64,000 nt of DNA from VRUE01 sp963812335 (lineage in GTDB: Bacteria > Actinomycetota > Thermoleophilia > Solirubrobacterales > 70-9). The notes beneath the pieces were generated by a model. The model worked only from the letters and a program-made list of their open reading frames with translations, had not been told where the DNA came from and did no database searches. This document shows, one piece after another, positions 8,656-16,133 of this stretch. The stretch's first letter is position 1. Every line of letters begins with the position of its first letter. Made by a program: the position numbers and the translations under genes. The stretch is taken from positions 1 through 64,000 of the forward strand of contig CAWEUU010000003.1 in assembly GCA_963812335.1 (NCBI GenBank), written 5' to 3'.

Positions 8656-9263
8656 TGGCCGGCTCGAAAGCGCCGGCGATCGACAAGCGTCGCCAGATCC
8701 TCGACGCGGCGATCCGCGTCTTCGCCCGCCAGGGCTTTCACTCGACCCGCGTCGCCGACATCGCCGACGAGGCCGGGGTCGCCTACGGCCTCGTCTACCA
8801 CTACTTCAAATCGAAGGACGAGGTGCTCAACGAGCTGTTCACCGAGCGCTGGTCGCTGCTGCTGGCGGCGATCGAGGAGGCCGACCGCAGCGCCACCTTG
8901 GCGCCGCGGGCCAAGCTCGAGGCGGTCGCCGGCTTCATCGTCGACTCCTACCGCCACGACCCAGAGCTGATGAAGGTGATCATCGTCGAGGTCACCCGCG
9001 CCGCCAACTCCTTCGGCCGCACCCACCTGCGGGAGATCCGCCGTGCCTATGACTCGATCGCGAAGATCGTCGCCGATGGGCAGGCGGCGGGCGCCTTCCG
9101 CCGTGACATCGATCCCAACTTCGCCTCGATGTCCTTCTACGGGGCTATCGAGCAGCAGCTCTCCGGCTGGATCTTTGAGCTGACCCCCGCCTCGGAGACC
9201 GACCTCGAGCAGGCAAAGAGTCTTGTCACCGCGACGATCTGCGACGGTCTCGAGCCACGATAG
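8655..9263 (+). CDS. TetR-family transcriptional regulator
   Basis: A 202-aa TetR regulator with N-terminal HTH (RRQILDAAIRVFARQGFHST, then VADIADEAGVAYGLVYHYF) and a helical ligand domain resembling FadR/AcrR lipid-responsive members. I chose the ATG that overlaps the nitrilase stop; a GTG at 8643 in frame is the alternative. Translationally coupled to the nitrilase gene, it probably autoregulates the operon. Confidence 0.92.
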   Translation: MAGSKAPAIDKRRQILDAAIRVFARQGFHSTRVADIADEAGVAYGLVYHYFKSKDEVLNELFTERWSLLLAAIEEADRSATLAPRAKLEAVAGFIVDSYRHDPELMKVIIVEVTRAANSFGRTHLREIRRAYDSIAKIVADGQAAGAFRRDIDPNFASMSFYGAIEQQLSGWIFELTPASETDLEQAKSLVTATICDGLEPR

Positions 9264-9278
9264 GTAAGGTCGGCGGCG

Positions 9279-9413
9279 ATGGACAACGACATCGTCAAAC
9301 GACTCGTCTGGAGCGGCATGCTCACGGTGATCGGCGCGCTGGCCAGCATCGCCGCCCACCGCGCCGCCGCGCTCGTCTACCGGCGCGCCTTCAACGAGGA
9401 CCCGCCGGAGTAG
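9279..9413 (+). CDS. Small membrane protein, DUF4235-like
   Basis: A 44-aa peptide: a short basic N-terminus, one hydrophobic segment (MLTVIGALASIAAHRAAALV) and a tail ending in NEDPPE. Size, single membrane helix and the acidic PPE end resemble actinobacterial DUF4235 proteins, which often sit beside holin-superfamily and DUF3618 genes, as here. TAAGGT lies 8 nt before the ATG. The start is 16 bp after tetR; the next gene follows 5 bp later. Confidence 0.6.
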   Translation: MDNDIVKRLVWSGMLTVIGALASIAAHRAAALVYRRAFNEDPPE

Positions 9414-9418
9414 CGGCG

Positions 9419-9895
9419 ATGGCCGATTCGACGCCAGGGCAGAGCCCGCCCCAGCCGCCGCCCGAGCCCGAGGACCGTTCCGTCGCTGAGTTGGTCTTCG
9501 ACGTCTCCGAACGCGCCTCGAGCCTGGTCCGCGAGGAGATCGAGCTGGCCAAGGCCGAGGTCGGCGAGAAAGTCGGCAAGATCCTGCGCGGCTCGGTCGT
9601 CGGCATCGCCGCCGGCACCTTCGCCTTCCTCGCTCTGATCCTGATCATGCAGGGCTTCGCCTGGCTGCTCGCCGAAGAGGTCTTCGGCGGCAACGCCTGG
9701 CCCGGCTTCTTCGTCGAGGCGGCGCTCTTCCTGCTGGTCGCGGCCGGCGCCGGCCTCTTCGCCTACCGCTCGGTCCAGGCCGGCGCGCCGCCGGTTCCGG
9801 AACAGGCGATCGAGCAGGCGAAGTTGACCAGGGAGATGCTCGAAGGCGAGGCCGAGAAGGTCGGCCAGGCAACCCCCGAGGAGGCTCCGAAATGA
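9419..9895 (+). CDS. Phage holin family protein (actinobacterial holin superfamily III)
   Basis: A 158-aa membrane protein: a charged amphipathic N-terminal helix (SLVREEIELAKAEVGEKVGK) followed by two hydrophobic segments (~60-85 and ~95-120) and a polar tail. This is the pattern of PF07332-type proteins, which despite the name are chromosomal membrane or envelope proteins of unknown function. It overlaps the DUF3618 gene by 4 bp. Confidence 0.85.
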   Translation: MADSTPGQSPPQPPPEPEDRSVAELVFDVSERASSLVREEIELAKAEVGEKVGKILRGSVVGIAAGTFAFLALILIMQGFAWLLAEEVFGGNAWPGFFVEAALFLLVAAGAGLFAYRSVQAGAPPVPEQAIEQAKLTREMLEGEAEKVGQATPEEAPK

Positions 9896-10110
9896 GTCCC
9901 GAGCCGGGCCGCAGCGCCGCCCAGATCCGCAGCGAAATCGACCTCCAGCGCCGCGACCTCGGCCGCTCGGTCGAAGCCCTGCGCGGCCGCGTCACCGAGT
10001 TGACCGACTGGCGCCGCCAGGTCCAGGAGCACCGATCGCAACTGATAGTGGGCGCGGCAATCGCCGGTTTTGCGATTGGTGGAATTATGGCCCTTCGCCG
10101 TCGTCGCTGA
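9892..10110 (+). CDS. DUF3618 family protein
   Basis: A 72-aa protein with the DUF3618 pattern: AAQIRSEIDLQRRDLGRSVEALRGRV (amphipathic helix), then one membrane segment (QLIVGAAIAGFAIGGIMAL) and an RRRR tail. It is translationally coupled to the holin-like gene (ATGA overlap). The three small genes 9279-10110 form a conserved actinobacterial cassette, presumably acting together at the membrane. Confidence 0.85.
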   Translation: MSPEPGRSAAQIRSEIDLQRRDLGRSVEALRGRVTELTDWRRQVQEHRSQLIVGAAIAGFAIGGIMALRRRR

Positions 10111-10144
10111 CGAGGCTGAGGGGGTGCCAGGCAGGACGCAGGGA

Positions 10145-10169
10145 GCCTGAATAGCAGCGCTATTCAGGC
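10145..10169. terminator. Hairpin between convergent genes (no U-tract)
   Basis: Perfect 10-bp stem (GCCTGAATAG with its complement) and a 5-nt loop, 35 bp after the DUF3618 stop and 27 bp from the end of the degV-like gene on the other strand. The position suggests a bidirectional terminator or mRNA 3' stabiliser; there is no run of T on either side. Confidence 0.55.
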
Positions 10170-10195
10170 GACCGAGGACGCCGCATGGCGCGCCC

Positions 10196-11073
10196 TCAGG
10201 CCGTCAGGACGGCGGTCGAGACCGAGCCGATGCCGAGCAGGCCTGGGCCCACGTGGGCGCCGAGGACCGGGCCGACCTCGGAGACGAAGGCGGGCTCGCA
10301 GCCGAAGATCTCGCGGCCGTCATCGACCAGGCCGGCGGCGGTCTCGTCGTCCTGAATGTGCTGGACGACCCAGGCGTCGAGGCCGGACTCGTGGCGCTCG
10401 CGGGCGTAGCCGCGCAGGCGCTCGATTGAGCGGGCGCGTGTGCGGACGCGCTCGACCGGGGTGATCTCCTCCTCCAGCGTCAGGATCGGCTTGATCTTCA
10501 GCGCTGAGCCGATGAAGGCGCTGGCGCCGCCGATCCGGCCGCCCCGCTTGAGGTACTCGAGTGTGTCGATCGCGAACCACATCTTCAGCTCCTCGCGGGT
10601 CTGTTCGGCGCGGGCCAGCGTGGTCGCGCCGTCTGCGCCGCCCTGTGCCGCTGCCGCGGCGCCCAGCGCGGTGAGGCCCATCCCACCCGCGGCCGAGCGC
10701 GAGTCAAAGACCCTGATTCGCTCGCCGCCCTTGCCCTCGTCGATCAGCCGCTGGCGTGCCTGGCCGGCGGCCTCGAAGGTGCCGGAGATTCCGGCCGAGA
10801 TGTGGACCGAGACGACCTCCCGGCCGGCTTCGAGCAGGGGTTCGTAGACGGCGCTGAAATCTCCGACGGAGGGCTGCGAGGTGGTTGCGCCGCCCTCGGA
10901 GGCACGCAGGCGGGCGAAGAAGTCGCCGTAGTCGTCGACGTCGACCTCGCGCTGTTGCTCGCCGTCGATCGAGACGTAGAGGCTGACGACCTCGATGCCG
11001 CGCGCGGCGATCAGCTCGGGGGGAGGTAGGCGGTCGAGTCGCAGACGACCGCGGTTGGGGGCGGGGTGCTCAC
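10196..11073 (-). pseudogene. DegV family fatty-acid-binding protein (one-base frameshift)
   Basis: DegV proteins bind a fatty acid and, as FakB, present it to the kinase FakA. The N-terminus reads PPPTAVVCDSTAYLPPS in one frame and continues as PELIAARGIEVVSLYVS in another. The join is a run of six G (plus strand 11018-11023); a seventh would restore a 292-aa protein. The body is normal for the family: TSQPSVGDF, HISAGISGTFEAA, DSRSAAGGMG, YLKRGGRIGG, LKIKPILTLEEE. A homopolymer miscount in sequencing is at least as likely as a real mutation. Starts with GTG at 11073; divergent from the Fe-S carrier gene. Confidence 0.85.
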
Positions 11074-11124
11074 GGCGCTTCCTAGTTTGACTGATTCGCC
11101 GTCGGTGGGAAGGGGGTCGGCCGC

Positions 11125-11130
11125 TACACT
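11125..11130 (+). promoter_or_regulatory. -10-like TACACT, leaderless promoter for the Fe-S carrier
   Basis: TACACT ends 7 nt before the GTG at 11138, so transcription would start at or next to the start codon. No SD sequence lies between them. Confidence 0.45.
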
Positions 11131-11137
11131 TAATGAA

Positions 11138-11521
11138 GTGACCGATACCGCCACCGACACCCCCCAAGGAGCGATCTCCCTCACCGACCAGGCGGCCGCC
11201 AAGATCGGCGAGCTGCTGGGCGGCCAGGAGGGCTCCGATGACCAGGCATTGCGCGTCGCCGTCCGCGGCGGCGGCTGCTCCGGCTTCCAGTACGCGCTCG
11301 CCTTCGACCGCGCCAAGGACGACGACCACGTCTTCGAGGTCGACGGCGTCGCCGTCATCGTCGACAAGGTCAGCATGCAGTTCGTCTTCGGCTCGGAGGT
11401 CGACTACGTCGAAGGCCTGCAGGGGGCGGGCTTTCAAGTGAATAATCCGAACGTTGTTGCGGCATGTGGATGCGGTTCTTCCTTTCAGGTCAAGGAAGAG
11501 TCGACGCCCGCAGCTGCGTAG
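11138..11521 (+). CDS. A-type Fe-S cluster carrier (HesB/IscA/ErpA family)
   Basis: A 127-aa A-type iron-sulfur carrier, receiving a cluster from a scaffold and passing it to apo-enzymes. The three conserved cysteines are present: GGGCSGFQY and the C-terminal CGCGSSF pair. I start at GTG 11138 (VTDTATDTPQGAISL) rather than further upstream because the family begins here and the -10-like TACACT is directly before it. It lies close to grxD and bolA, whose products also work in Fe-S trafficking. Confidence 0.92.
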   Translation: MTDTATDTPQGAISLTDQAAAKIGELLGGQEGSDDQALRVAVRGGGCSGFQYALAFDRAKDDDHVFEVDGVAVIVDKVSMQFVFGSEVDYVEGLQGAGFQVNNPNVVAACGCGSSFQVKEESTPAAA

Positions 11522-11642
11522 CCGGACGCTGACCGGCGCATCCGCGCCCGTGACGTTGTCCAACCGCAACAACGTGTGGCCCGCCCTGTTCCGGGTAGCA
11601 CCACCCCTGTAAGCGTAAGCAATTGGAGGAGGCTGGAGAGGT

Positions 11643-12059
11643 ATGCGTTTTCGGCTCGCCATAGGAGCGATGATGGTCTGCGCCCTGATGCTGGCGGCAG
11701 AGGGAGCCCCGCTCGCGGGCGCCGCGCCCAAGCGCGTCTACAAGGGGAAGACCGCTCAGAAGCGGCCCGTGAGGATCACCCAGCGCGCCAACTCGATCAA
11801 GCTGCGTCATTTCACCGCTGCGCTGAAGTGCCGCAACGGCGTCGGGCTGATCGTCAGCGAGAGCGGCTTTGTGCGCACGCCGCTGCGCGGAAACGGCGGC
11901 TTCAACGATGTCCAGGTCGGCAGCACCGACGAAGTGTTCTTCAAGGGCCGCGTCCGCGGCAAGCTCGTGCGCGGCAAGGTCCGGGTCAAGGACCGCCTGC
12001 ACAAGCGCGGCCCGCGCTGCGCCTCGAAGTGGATCAACTTCCGCGCGAAGCTGCGCTGA
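11643..12059 (+). CDS. Predicted secreted protein of unknown function
   Basis: A 138-aa protein with a clear signal peptide (MRFRLAIGAMMVCALMLAAE, cleavage probably after an AGA/AAP motif near residue 30). The mature part is basic, with a beta-rich look and two cysteines (residues ~61 and ~128) that could form a disulfide. A GGAGAGG RBS precedes the ATG. The family is not recognised; it resembles small exported proteins common in Solirubrobacterales. It ends directly against the grxD stop on the other strand. Confidence 0.7.
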   Translation: MRFRLAIGAMMVCALMLAAEGAPLAGAAPKRVYKGKTAQKRPVRITQRANSIKLRHFTAALKCRNGVGLIVSESGFVRTPLRGNGGFNDVQVGSTDEVFFKGRVRGKLVRGKVRVKDRLHKRGPRCASKWINFRAKLR

Positions 12060-12437
12060 CTATTCGATCTGTAGCGGCGGTTGGGCCTGCTCCTGCGGGG
12101 GCGGCCCTTCCGCCGGCTGCTCGACGCCGAGTGCCTCGGCCAGCTCGCCGGAGTCGAACATCTCCTCGACGATGTCGGCGCCGCCGAGTAGCTCGCCGTT
12201 GACGTAGAGCTGCGGGAAGGTCTGCCAGTCGGAGATCTCGGCGGTCACCTCGCGCAGCGGCTGCAGCGCGGGCAGCACGTCGACGGCGCCGTACTCGACG
12301 TCCATCGAGTCGAGCACCTGCACCACCCGCATCGAGAAGCCGCAGCGCGGCATCTCCGGCGTACCTTTCATGAACAGCAGCACCGGGTTGCCCGCGACCA
12401 ACTCTTCGACCTTCTCTTTGAGTTGTGGATCAGCCAT
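12060..12437 (-). CDS. grxD: Monothiol glutaredoxin (Grx4/GrxD type)
   Basis: A 125-aa CGFS-type monothiol glutaredoxin: FMKGTPEMPRCGFSMRVVQ active site, WQTFPQLYVNGELLGGADI glutathione-binding segment. Such proteins bind a [2Fe-2S] cluster with glutathione and pair with BolA, which is encoded 27 bp upstream. The last ~20 residues are a Pro/Gln-rich extension. TAGTCT lies 6 nt before the ATG on the minus strand (12444-12449), so it may also have its own leaderless promoter. Confidence 0.94.
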   Translation of the reverse strand: MADPQLKEKVEELVAGNPVLLFMKGTPEMPRCGFSMRVVQVLDSMDVEYGAVDVLPALQPLREVTAEISDWQTFPQLYVNGELLGGADIVEEMFDSGELAEALGVEQPAEGPPPQEQAQPPLQIE

Positions 12438-12464
12438 GAGGACAGACTAACGACGTCCTGCCAC

Positions 12465-12773
12465 CTACCCGCCCTCCTCCGACTGCGGGAGCGGAGGAGC
12501 ATCACGATCCGATTCCTGCGACGGAGCGGAAGCCGAGGAGGAGGGCGGAATGTTGGTTCTTATCGAGAGCGCGTGGACGGTGCCGTCGTCGAAGCGCTCC
12601 TGCACCGCGGCCTTGACCAGCCGGTGCTGGTCGATCCGCGAGAGCCCCTCGAACTGGGTCGCCCTGACCGTCGCGCGCAGGTGCTGGCCCCCGCCGTCTT
12701 CGTCCTCGACCGCGACCTCGGCGCCAGGCAGCGCAGCCTCGATCATCGCTTGCAGCTCGGCGAGGTCGACCAC
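12465..12773 (-). CDS. BolA/IbaG family protein
   Basis: A 102-aa BolA-fold protein: LAELQAMIEAALPGAEVAVEDEDG, HLRATVRATQFEGLSRIDQHRLV and the terminal VHALSIRT. BolA proteins form [2Fe-2S] heterodimers with CGFS glutaredoxins; grxD is the next gene. The C-terminal ~25 residues are a Ser/Pro/acidic tail not found in typical BolA. It starts 5 bp after the fprA stop, so one transcript fprA-bolA-grxD is likely. Confidence 0.9.
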   Translation of the reverse strand: MVDLAELQAMIEAALPGAEVAVEDEDGGGQHLRATVRATQFEGLSRIDQHRLVKAAVQERFDDGTVHALSIRTNIPPSSSASAPSQESDRDAPPLPQSEEGG

Positions 12774-12777
12774 GGCG

Positions 12778-14184
12778 CTAGCCGGAGACCTTCTCGCCCA
12801 GCGTCTCGAGCATCTCCTCGACCCGGACGAACTTGACCCGGGGGCGGCCGTGGGGCTCGCCGCGGCCGACCTCGGCCTGGTCGATCGCCTGCCAGTCCTC
12901 GAAGCTGACGTAGCGGATGCCGCGCTCGGCGAGCAGCTGCTCGACCGCCGCCGGTTCGGGGCTGGGCGGGCTGAGCAGGGTCTGCGAGCCGACGTCGGCG
13001 AGCAGATGCTGGACGGTCTCCAGGGCGTCTTTCTTGTTGGTCCCGATCACGCCCGAGGGGCCGCGCTTGATCCAGCCGGCGGTGTAGTGGCCGACCTTGT
13101 GGCCGGAGTCGTGCGAGTCGAGCACCCGACCCCCCTCGTTGAGGATCAGTCCGCGCTGCTCGTCGAACGGCACGCCCTCGATCGGGACGCCGGTGTAGCC
13201 GACCGAGCGCAGGACCAGGCCGCACTTGAGCTCTTCGCGCTCGCCGGTGTCCCTGGCGCGCAGCGCGCCGCCCTCCTCGACCAGCTCGTTGCGGCCGATG
13301 ACGACCGATTCGACCTTGCCATCGCCTCTGACCTCGACCGGTGAGGCGAGGAAGCGCAGTACGACCCGCTGTTTCTTTCCCTCGGGCTGGCGCTGGGAGA
13401 ACTCGCGCAGTGTCTCGACGTTGACCTTGGTCGTCTTGTCGACCTCGTCGGATTCGATATAGGCGGCGCTGGCCGGGTCGAGCTCGACGTCGGCCGGGTC
13501 GACGATCACGTCGGCGTCCTCCATCTCGCCCAGCTCCTTGATCTCTGGGTTGGTGAAGGCCGCCTGGGCGGGCCCGCGGCGGCCGAGCACAACGATCTCG
13601 CGGATCTGCTTGGCGTCGAGCAGCTCGATCGCGTGGTCAGCGGTGTCGGTCTGGCGCAGCTCGTGGTCGGTCAGCGCCAGCATGCGCGCCACGTCCATCG
13701 CCACGTTGCCGTTGCCGATCACGACGGCGCGCTCGCAGGAGAGGTCGAACTCGTCGTCGGCGTAGTCGGGATGGGCGTTGTACCAGCCGACAAAGGCGGT
13801 CGCGGCGTGGCTGCCGGGCAGCTCCTCACCGGGGATGCCGAGCTGGCGGTCGGTCTCGCAGCCGACTGTGAAGACGATCGCGTGGTAGAGCCGCTCGAGG
13901 TCCTCGACCTCGATGTCGTGGCCGACCTTGACGTTGCCGAAGAAGCGGAAGCCCTCGCGCGCCGCCGTTTTTTCGTAGACGCGGATCACCGACTTGATCT
14001 TCGGGTGGTCCGGGGCGACGCCGCCGCGGACGAGGCCGAACGGCGTCGGCAGGCGGTCGAAAAGGTCGACCTGGGCGTGCGTGTCGGCATCCTTGAGGAT
14101 GTGCTCGGCGGCGTAGAAGCCGGAGGGGCCGGCGCCGACGATCGCGACGCGGACGGGGTTCTCTTCGGTGCCGATCTGGGCCAT
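12778..14184 (-). CDS. fprA: Ferredoxin-NADP+ reductase, adrenodoxin-reductase type (FprA)
   Basis: A 468-aa FAD flavoprotein passing electrons between NADPH and ferredoxin. It shows the FAD Rossmann motif VAIVGAGPSGFYAAEHIL, the PTPFGLVRGGVAPDHPK signature of the adrenodoxin-reductase group, an NADP site around AVVIGNGNVAMDVARML, and VVLGRRGPAQAAFT. It is upstream of bolA and grxD in a redox/Fe-S operon and near hemQ; in actinobacteria it feeds electrons to ferredoxin-dependent enzymes. Confidence 0.94.
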   Translation of the reverse strand: MAQIGTEENPVRVAIVGAGPSGFYAAEHILKDADTHAQVDLFDRLPTPFGLVRGGVAPDHPKIKSVIRVYEKTAAREGFRFFGNVKVGHDIEVEDLERLYHAIVFTVGCETDRQLGIPGEELPGSHAATAFVGWYNAHPDYADDEFDLSCERAVVIGNGNVAMDVARMLALTDHELRQTDTADHAIELLDAKQIREIVVLGRRGPAQAAFTNPEIKELGEMEDADVIVDPADVELDPASAAYIESDEVDKTTKVNVETLREFSQRQPEGKKQRVVLRFLASPVEVRGDGKVESVVIGRNELVEEGGALRARDTGEREELKCGLVLRSVGYTGVPIEGVPFDEQRGLILNEGGRVLDSHDSGHKVGHYTAGWIKRGPSGVIGTNKKDALETVQHLLADVGSQTLLSPPSPEPAAVEQLLAERGIRYVSFEDWQAIDQAEVGRGEPHGRPRVKFVRVEEMLETLGEKVSG

Positions 14185-14211
14185 CGGAACGCGGAAGGAT
14201 AGGGAACGGCG

Positions 14212-14892
14212 TTAGGCGGCAGCGGTTCCGTCGAGCGCGTCGAGCGCTTTGCGCACCGACATCGCCACGCAGGTGAAGATTGGCGTCTCGCGCTCGGTGT
14301 AGGCGCTTGACTCGGTCGGGCGCAGCTCTTGCACGAGGTCGAGGAACTCGCCCGGATCGTCGCCCTCGAAGGCGACGACGAACTCCTGGTCGTCGAGGCC
14401 GAAGGAGTAGGAGGTGTTGATCGAGATCTCGGGGTGGCGGCGGCCGACTTCGATGTGGCTCTTCATGATCCGCCCCCGCTCCTCCGCCGGCATCCCGTAC
14501 CAGCGGCGCTGCTTGACCATCGGGTAGAGGAAGAGGTATTTGCGCTCGGAGACGCAGATCTCCGGCCGCGCGCTCTCCTCGCTGTAGGGGGAGCGTTTGG
14601 TCATCGAGAGGAAGGAGTGGGGGGTGTCCGCCCACTTCGCCAGGCCGCTCTGGCCGAGCACGACGTGAAAGGTATGCAGGTCGTCGAGGTTGGGGCTCTG
14701 GCTGAGCAGGACCAGATCGGCGTCGCCACGCGTGCCTATGGTTGAGTAGGCGCGCAGAGAGCGGTCGACGGCGAAGTCGTCGCAGGCCGCGAGGAACTCG
14801 CGCTTGTCAGCGGCACGCGACTCGGCGTCGCGGCGGCGCCACTCGGGATCGATCTTGAAAAAAGTGAACTTGGCGAACGTGCGGTCGGCCAT
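14212..14892 (-). CDS. hemQ: Coproheme decarboxylase (HemQ/ChdC, chlorite-dismutase family)
   Basis: A 226-aa chlorite-dismutase-fold protein. HemQ performs the last step of the coproporphyrin-dependent haem pathway of Gram-positive bacteria, decarboxylating coproheme to haem b. Visible features: AYSTIGTRGDADLVLL, HSFLSMTKRSPY, the conserved Tyr in RWYGMP, and the haem-side His region MKSHIEVGRRHPEI. I start at ATG 14892 because upstream residues do not match the family and TATCGT (minus strand, 14900-14905) lies 7 nt before it. Confidence 0.93.
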   Translation of the reverse strand: MADRTFAKFTFFKIDPEWRRRDAESRAADKREFLAACDDFAVDRSLRAYSTIGTRGDADLVLLSQSPNLDDLHTFHVVLGQSGLAKWADTPHSFLSMTKRSPYSEESARPEICVSERKYLFLYPMVKQRRWYGMPAEERGRIMKSHIEVGRRHPEISINTSYSFGLDDQEFVVAFEGDDPGEFLDLVQELRPTESSAYTERETPIFTCVAMSVRKALDALDGTAAA

Positions 14893-14893
14893 C

Positions 14894-16123
14894 GTGGGCA
14901 CGATAGCGCCGGCTGCGCTCGTGGCCGCGGCGATCGCGCTGCTGCTGGGGCTGCACGCGGCGGGTGCCGGCTTCCAGGGCAATCCGCTCGACGTCGTGCG
15001 CGAGGCGGCGCCCGGCGACCGGCTGTTCGACGTCGCGGACCGGCGCGCGCCGGTGATCGGCATCGCGCTGCTCGTCTGGCTGGCCGCGCTCGCCATCGCG
15101 ATGGCGGCGGAACGCCTCTCCGGTCGTGCCGGTGGAAGGGCCGCGGCGCGCCTACTGGCGCTCTCGCTCGTCTACCTGCCGCTGCTCTGCCTCGCCGGGG
15201 CGGCGCTCGAGCCCGGCGTCGCCGCCGAACGCCTCTTGGTCATGCTCGGCTCGCCGGCGCTGGCGGCGCTGACCCTCGCCGCGCTCGGCGGCTACCGGGC
15301 GCTCGCCTTCGCCTGCGGCGCGACGACGCTTGCCTATGCGGCCGACCTGGTCGCCGGCTCGCCGCTGACCCAGCTCTCGCTGGTCGGGCCGAACCCCGCC
15401 GCCGGCCACCGCTACTACGGCATCGGTAACGAGCTCGAGGCGGCGCTCGTGGTGCTCGTCCTCGCCGGCACCGGCGCCGCGCTGTCGGGATTTTGGTCGT
15501 CAGAGCGACAGCAAGGTCGGGAGCGGGGGGTCAGGGCCCGGGGCCCGACCGCCTTCCTGGTTATCGCCGCGGTCTTCACGTTCGTATTCGCCTACGGGCG
15601 CTACGGGGCGGACGTGGGGGCGGCGATCACGCTGCCACTCGGTGCCGCCGTTGCCGCCGCGCTGCTCGCCGGTCGGCCCCGCCTGGCCTGGGCGGCGCTG
15701 CTGCTGCCGATCCCGGCACTGGGCCTGCTCGCCGCGGCCGATCTGATCACCGGCGCAAACGCCCACCTGACCAGCACTGTGCTCGATGCCGAAAGCGGGG
15801 GCGACGTGCTGGCCGTCTTCGGCGATCGCCTGCGCGAGGCGGGCGAGAGCTTCGGCCGGCCGATCCTGCTCGCCGGCCTGCCGCTCGCCATCGCCGCCGC
15901 CACGCTCGCCTGGCTGCGCCGCGGGACGATCGCTGTCTGGATGCACGACGTGCCCGCCATGCGCGCCGCCCTGCTCGGCGCCGTCGCCGCGACCCTCGTC
16001 GGTACCCTCGCCAACGACTCGGGCGCCCTGCTGCTCGAGATCGGTGGCGTCTACCTGGTTGCCTTCCTCGGCTTCGCCTGGGGGGAAAGCGGGCGCCCGG
16101 ATGCGGCCCGGGGCATCCTTTAG
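14894..16123 (+). CDS. Multi-spanning integral membrane protein
   Basis: A 409-aa protein with about ten hydrophobic segments and a conserved-looking loop PNPAAGHRYYGIGNELEAAL. That loop recurs in uncharacterised actinobacterial membrane proteins, some fused to or near envelope-synthesis genes. GTG 14894 is chosen; it is 1 bp from the divergent hemQ start. A GTG at 14921 is an alternative that gives hemQ room for a promoter. A polar insertion (SERQQGRERGVRARG, ~residues 205-220) interrupts the membrane part. It is followed 10 bp later by a glycosyltransferase fusion, so a role in glycolipid or envelope assembly is possible but unproven. Confidence 0.75.
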   Translation: MGTIAPAALVAAAIALLLGLHAAGAGFQGNPLDVVREAAPGDRLFDVADRRAPVIGIALLVWLAALAIAMAAERLSGRAGGRAAARLLALSLVYLPLLCLAGAALEPGVAAERLLVMLGSPALAALTLAALGGYRALAFACGATTLAYAADLVAGSPLTQLSLVGPNPAAGHRYYGIGNELEAALVVLVLAGTGAALSGFWSSERQQGRERGVRARGPTAFLVIAAVFTFVFAYGRYGADVGAAITLPLGAAVAAALLAGRPRLAWAALLLPIPALGLLAAADLITGANAHLTSTVLDAESGGDVLAVFGDRLREAGESFGRPILLAGLPLAIAAATLAWLRRGTIAVWMHDVPAMRAALLGAVAATLVGTLANDSGALLLEIGGVYLVAFLGFAWGESGRPDAARGIL

Positions 16124-16126
16124 GCT
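16121..16126 (+). promoter_or_regulatory. -10-like TAGGCT overlapping the upstream stop codon
   Basis: TAGGCT begins with the stop codon of the membrane-protein gene and ends 7 nt before the GTG at 16134, with no SD sequence. It may be a leaderless promoter for the glycosyltransferase fusion. Confidence 0.35.
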
Positions 16127-16133
16127 GGGCTTC

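Noticed and set aside
9419..10110. Holin-family gene as evidence of a prophage
   Set aside because: The protein belongs to a chromosomal actinobacterial superfamily and sits in a DUF4235/DUF3618 cassette; no other phage genes are nearby.
11087..11130. TTGACT (11087-11092) as the -35 element for TACACT (11125-11130)
   Set aside because: The spacer would be 32 bp, far from the 16-19 bp needed.
15493..15545. Possible second in-frame palindromic insertion in the membrane-protein gene
   Set aside because: The loop contains GTCG...CGAC and GGGCCCGGGGCCC pairings but no clear long arms; not strong enough to call a repeat.
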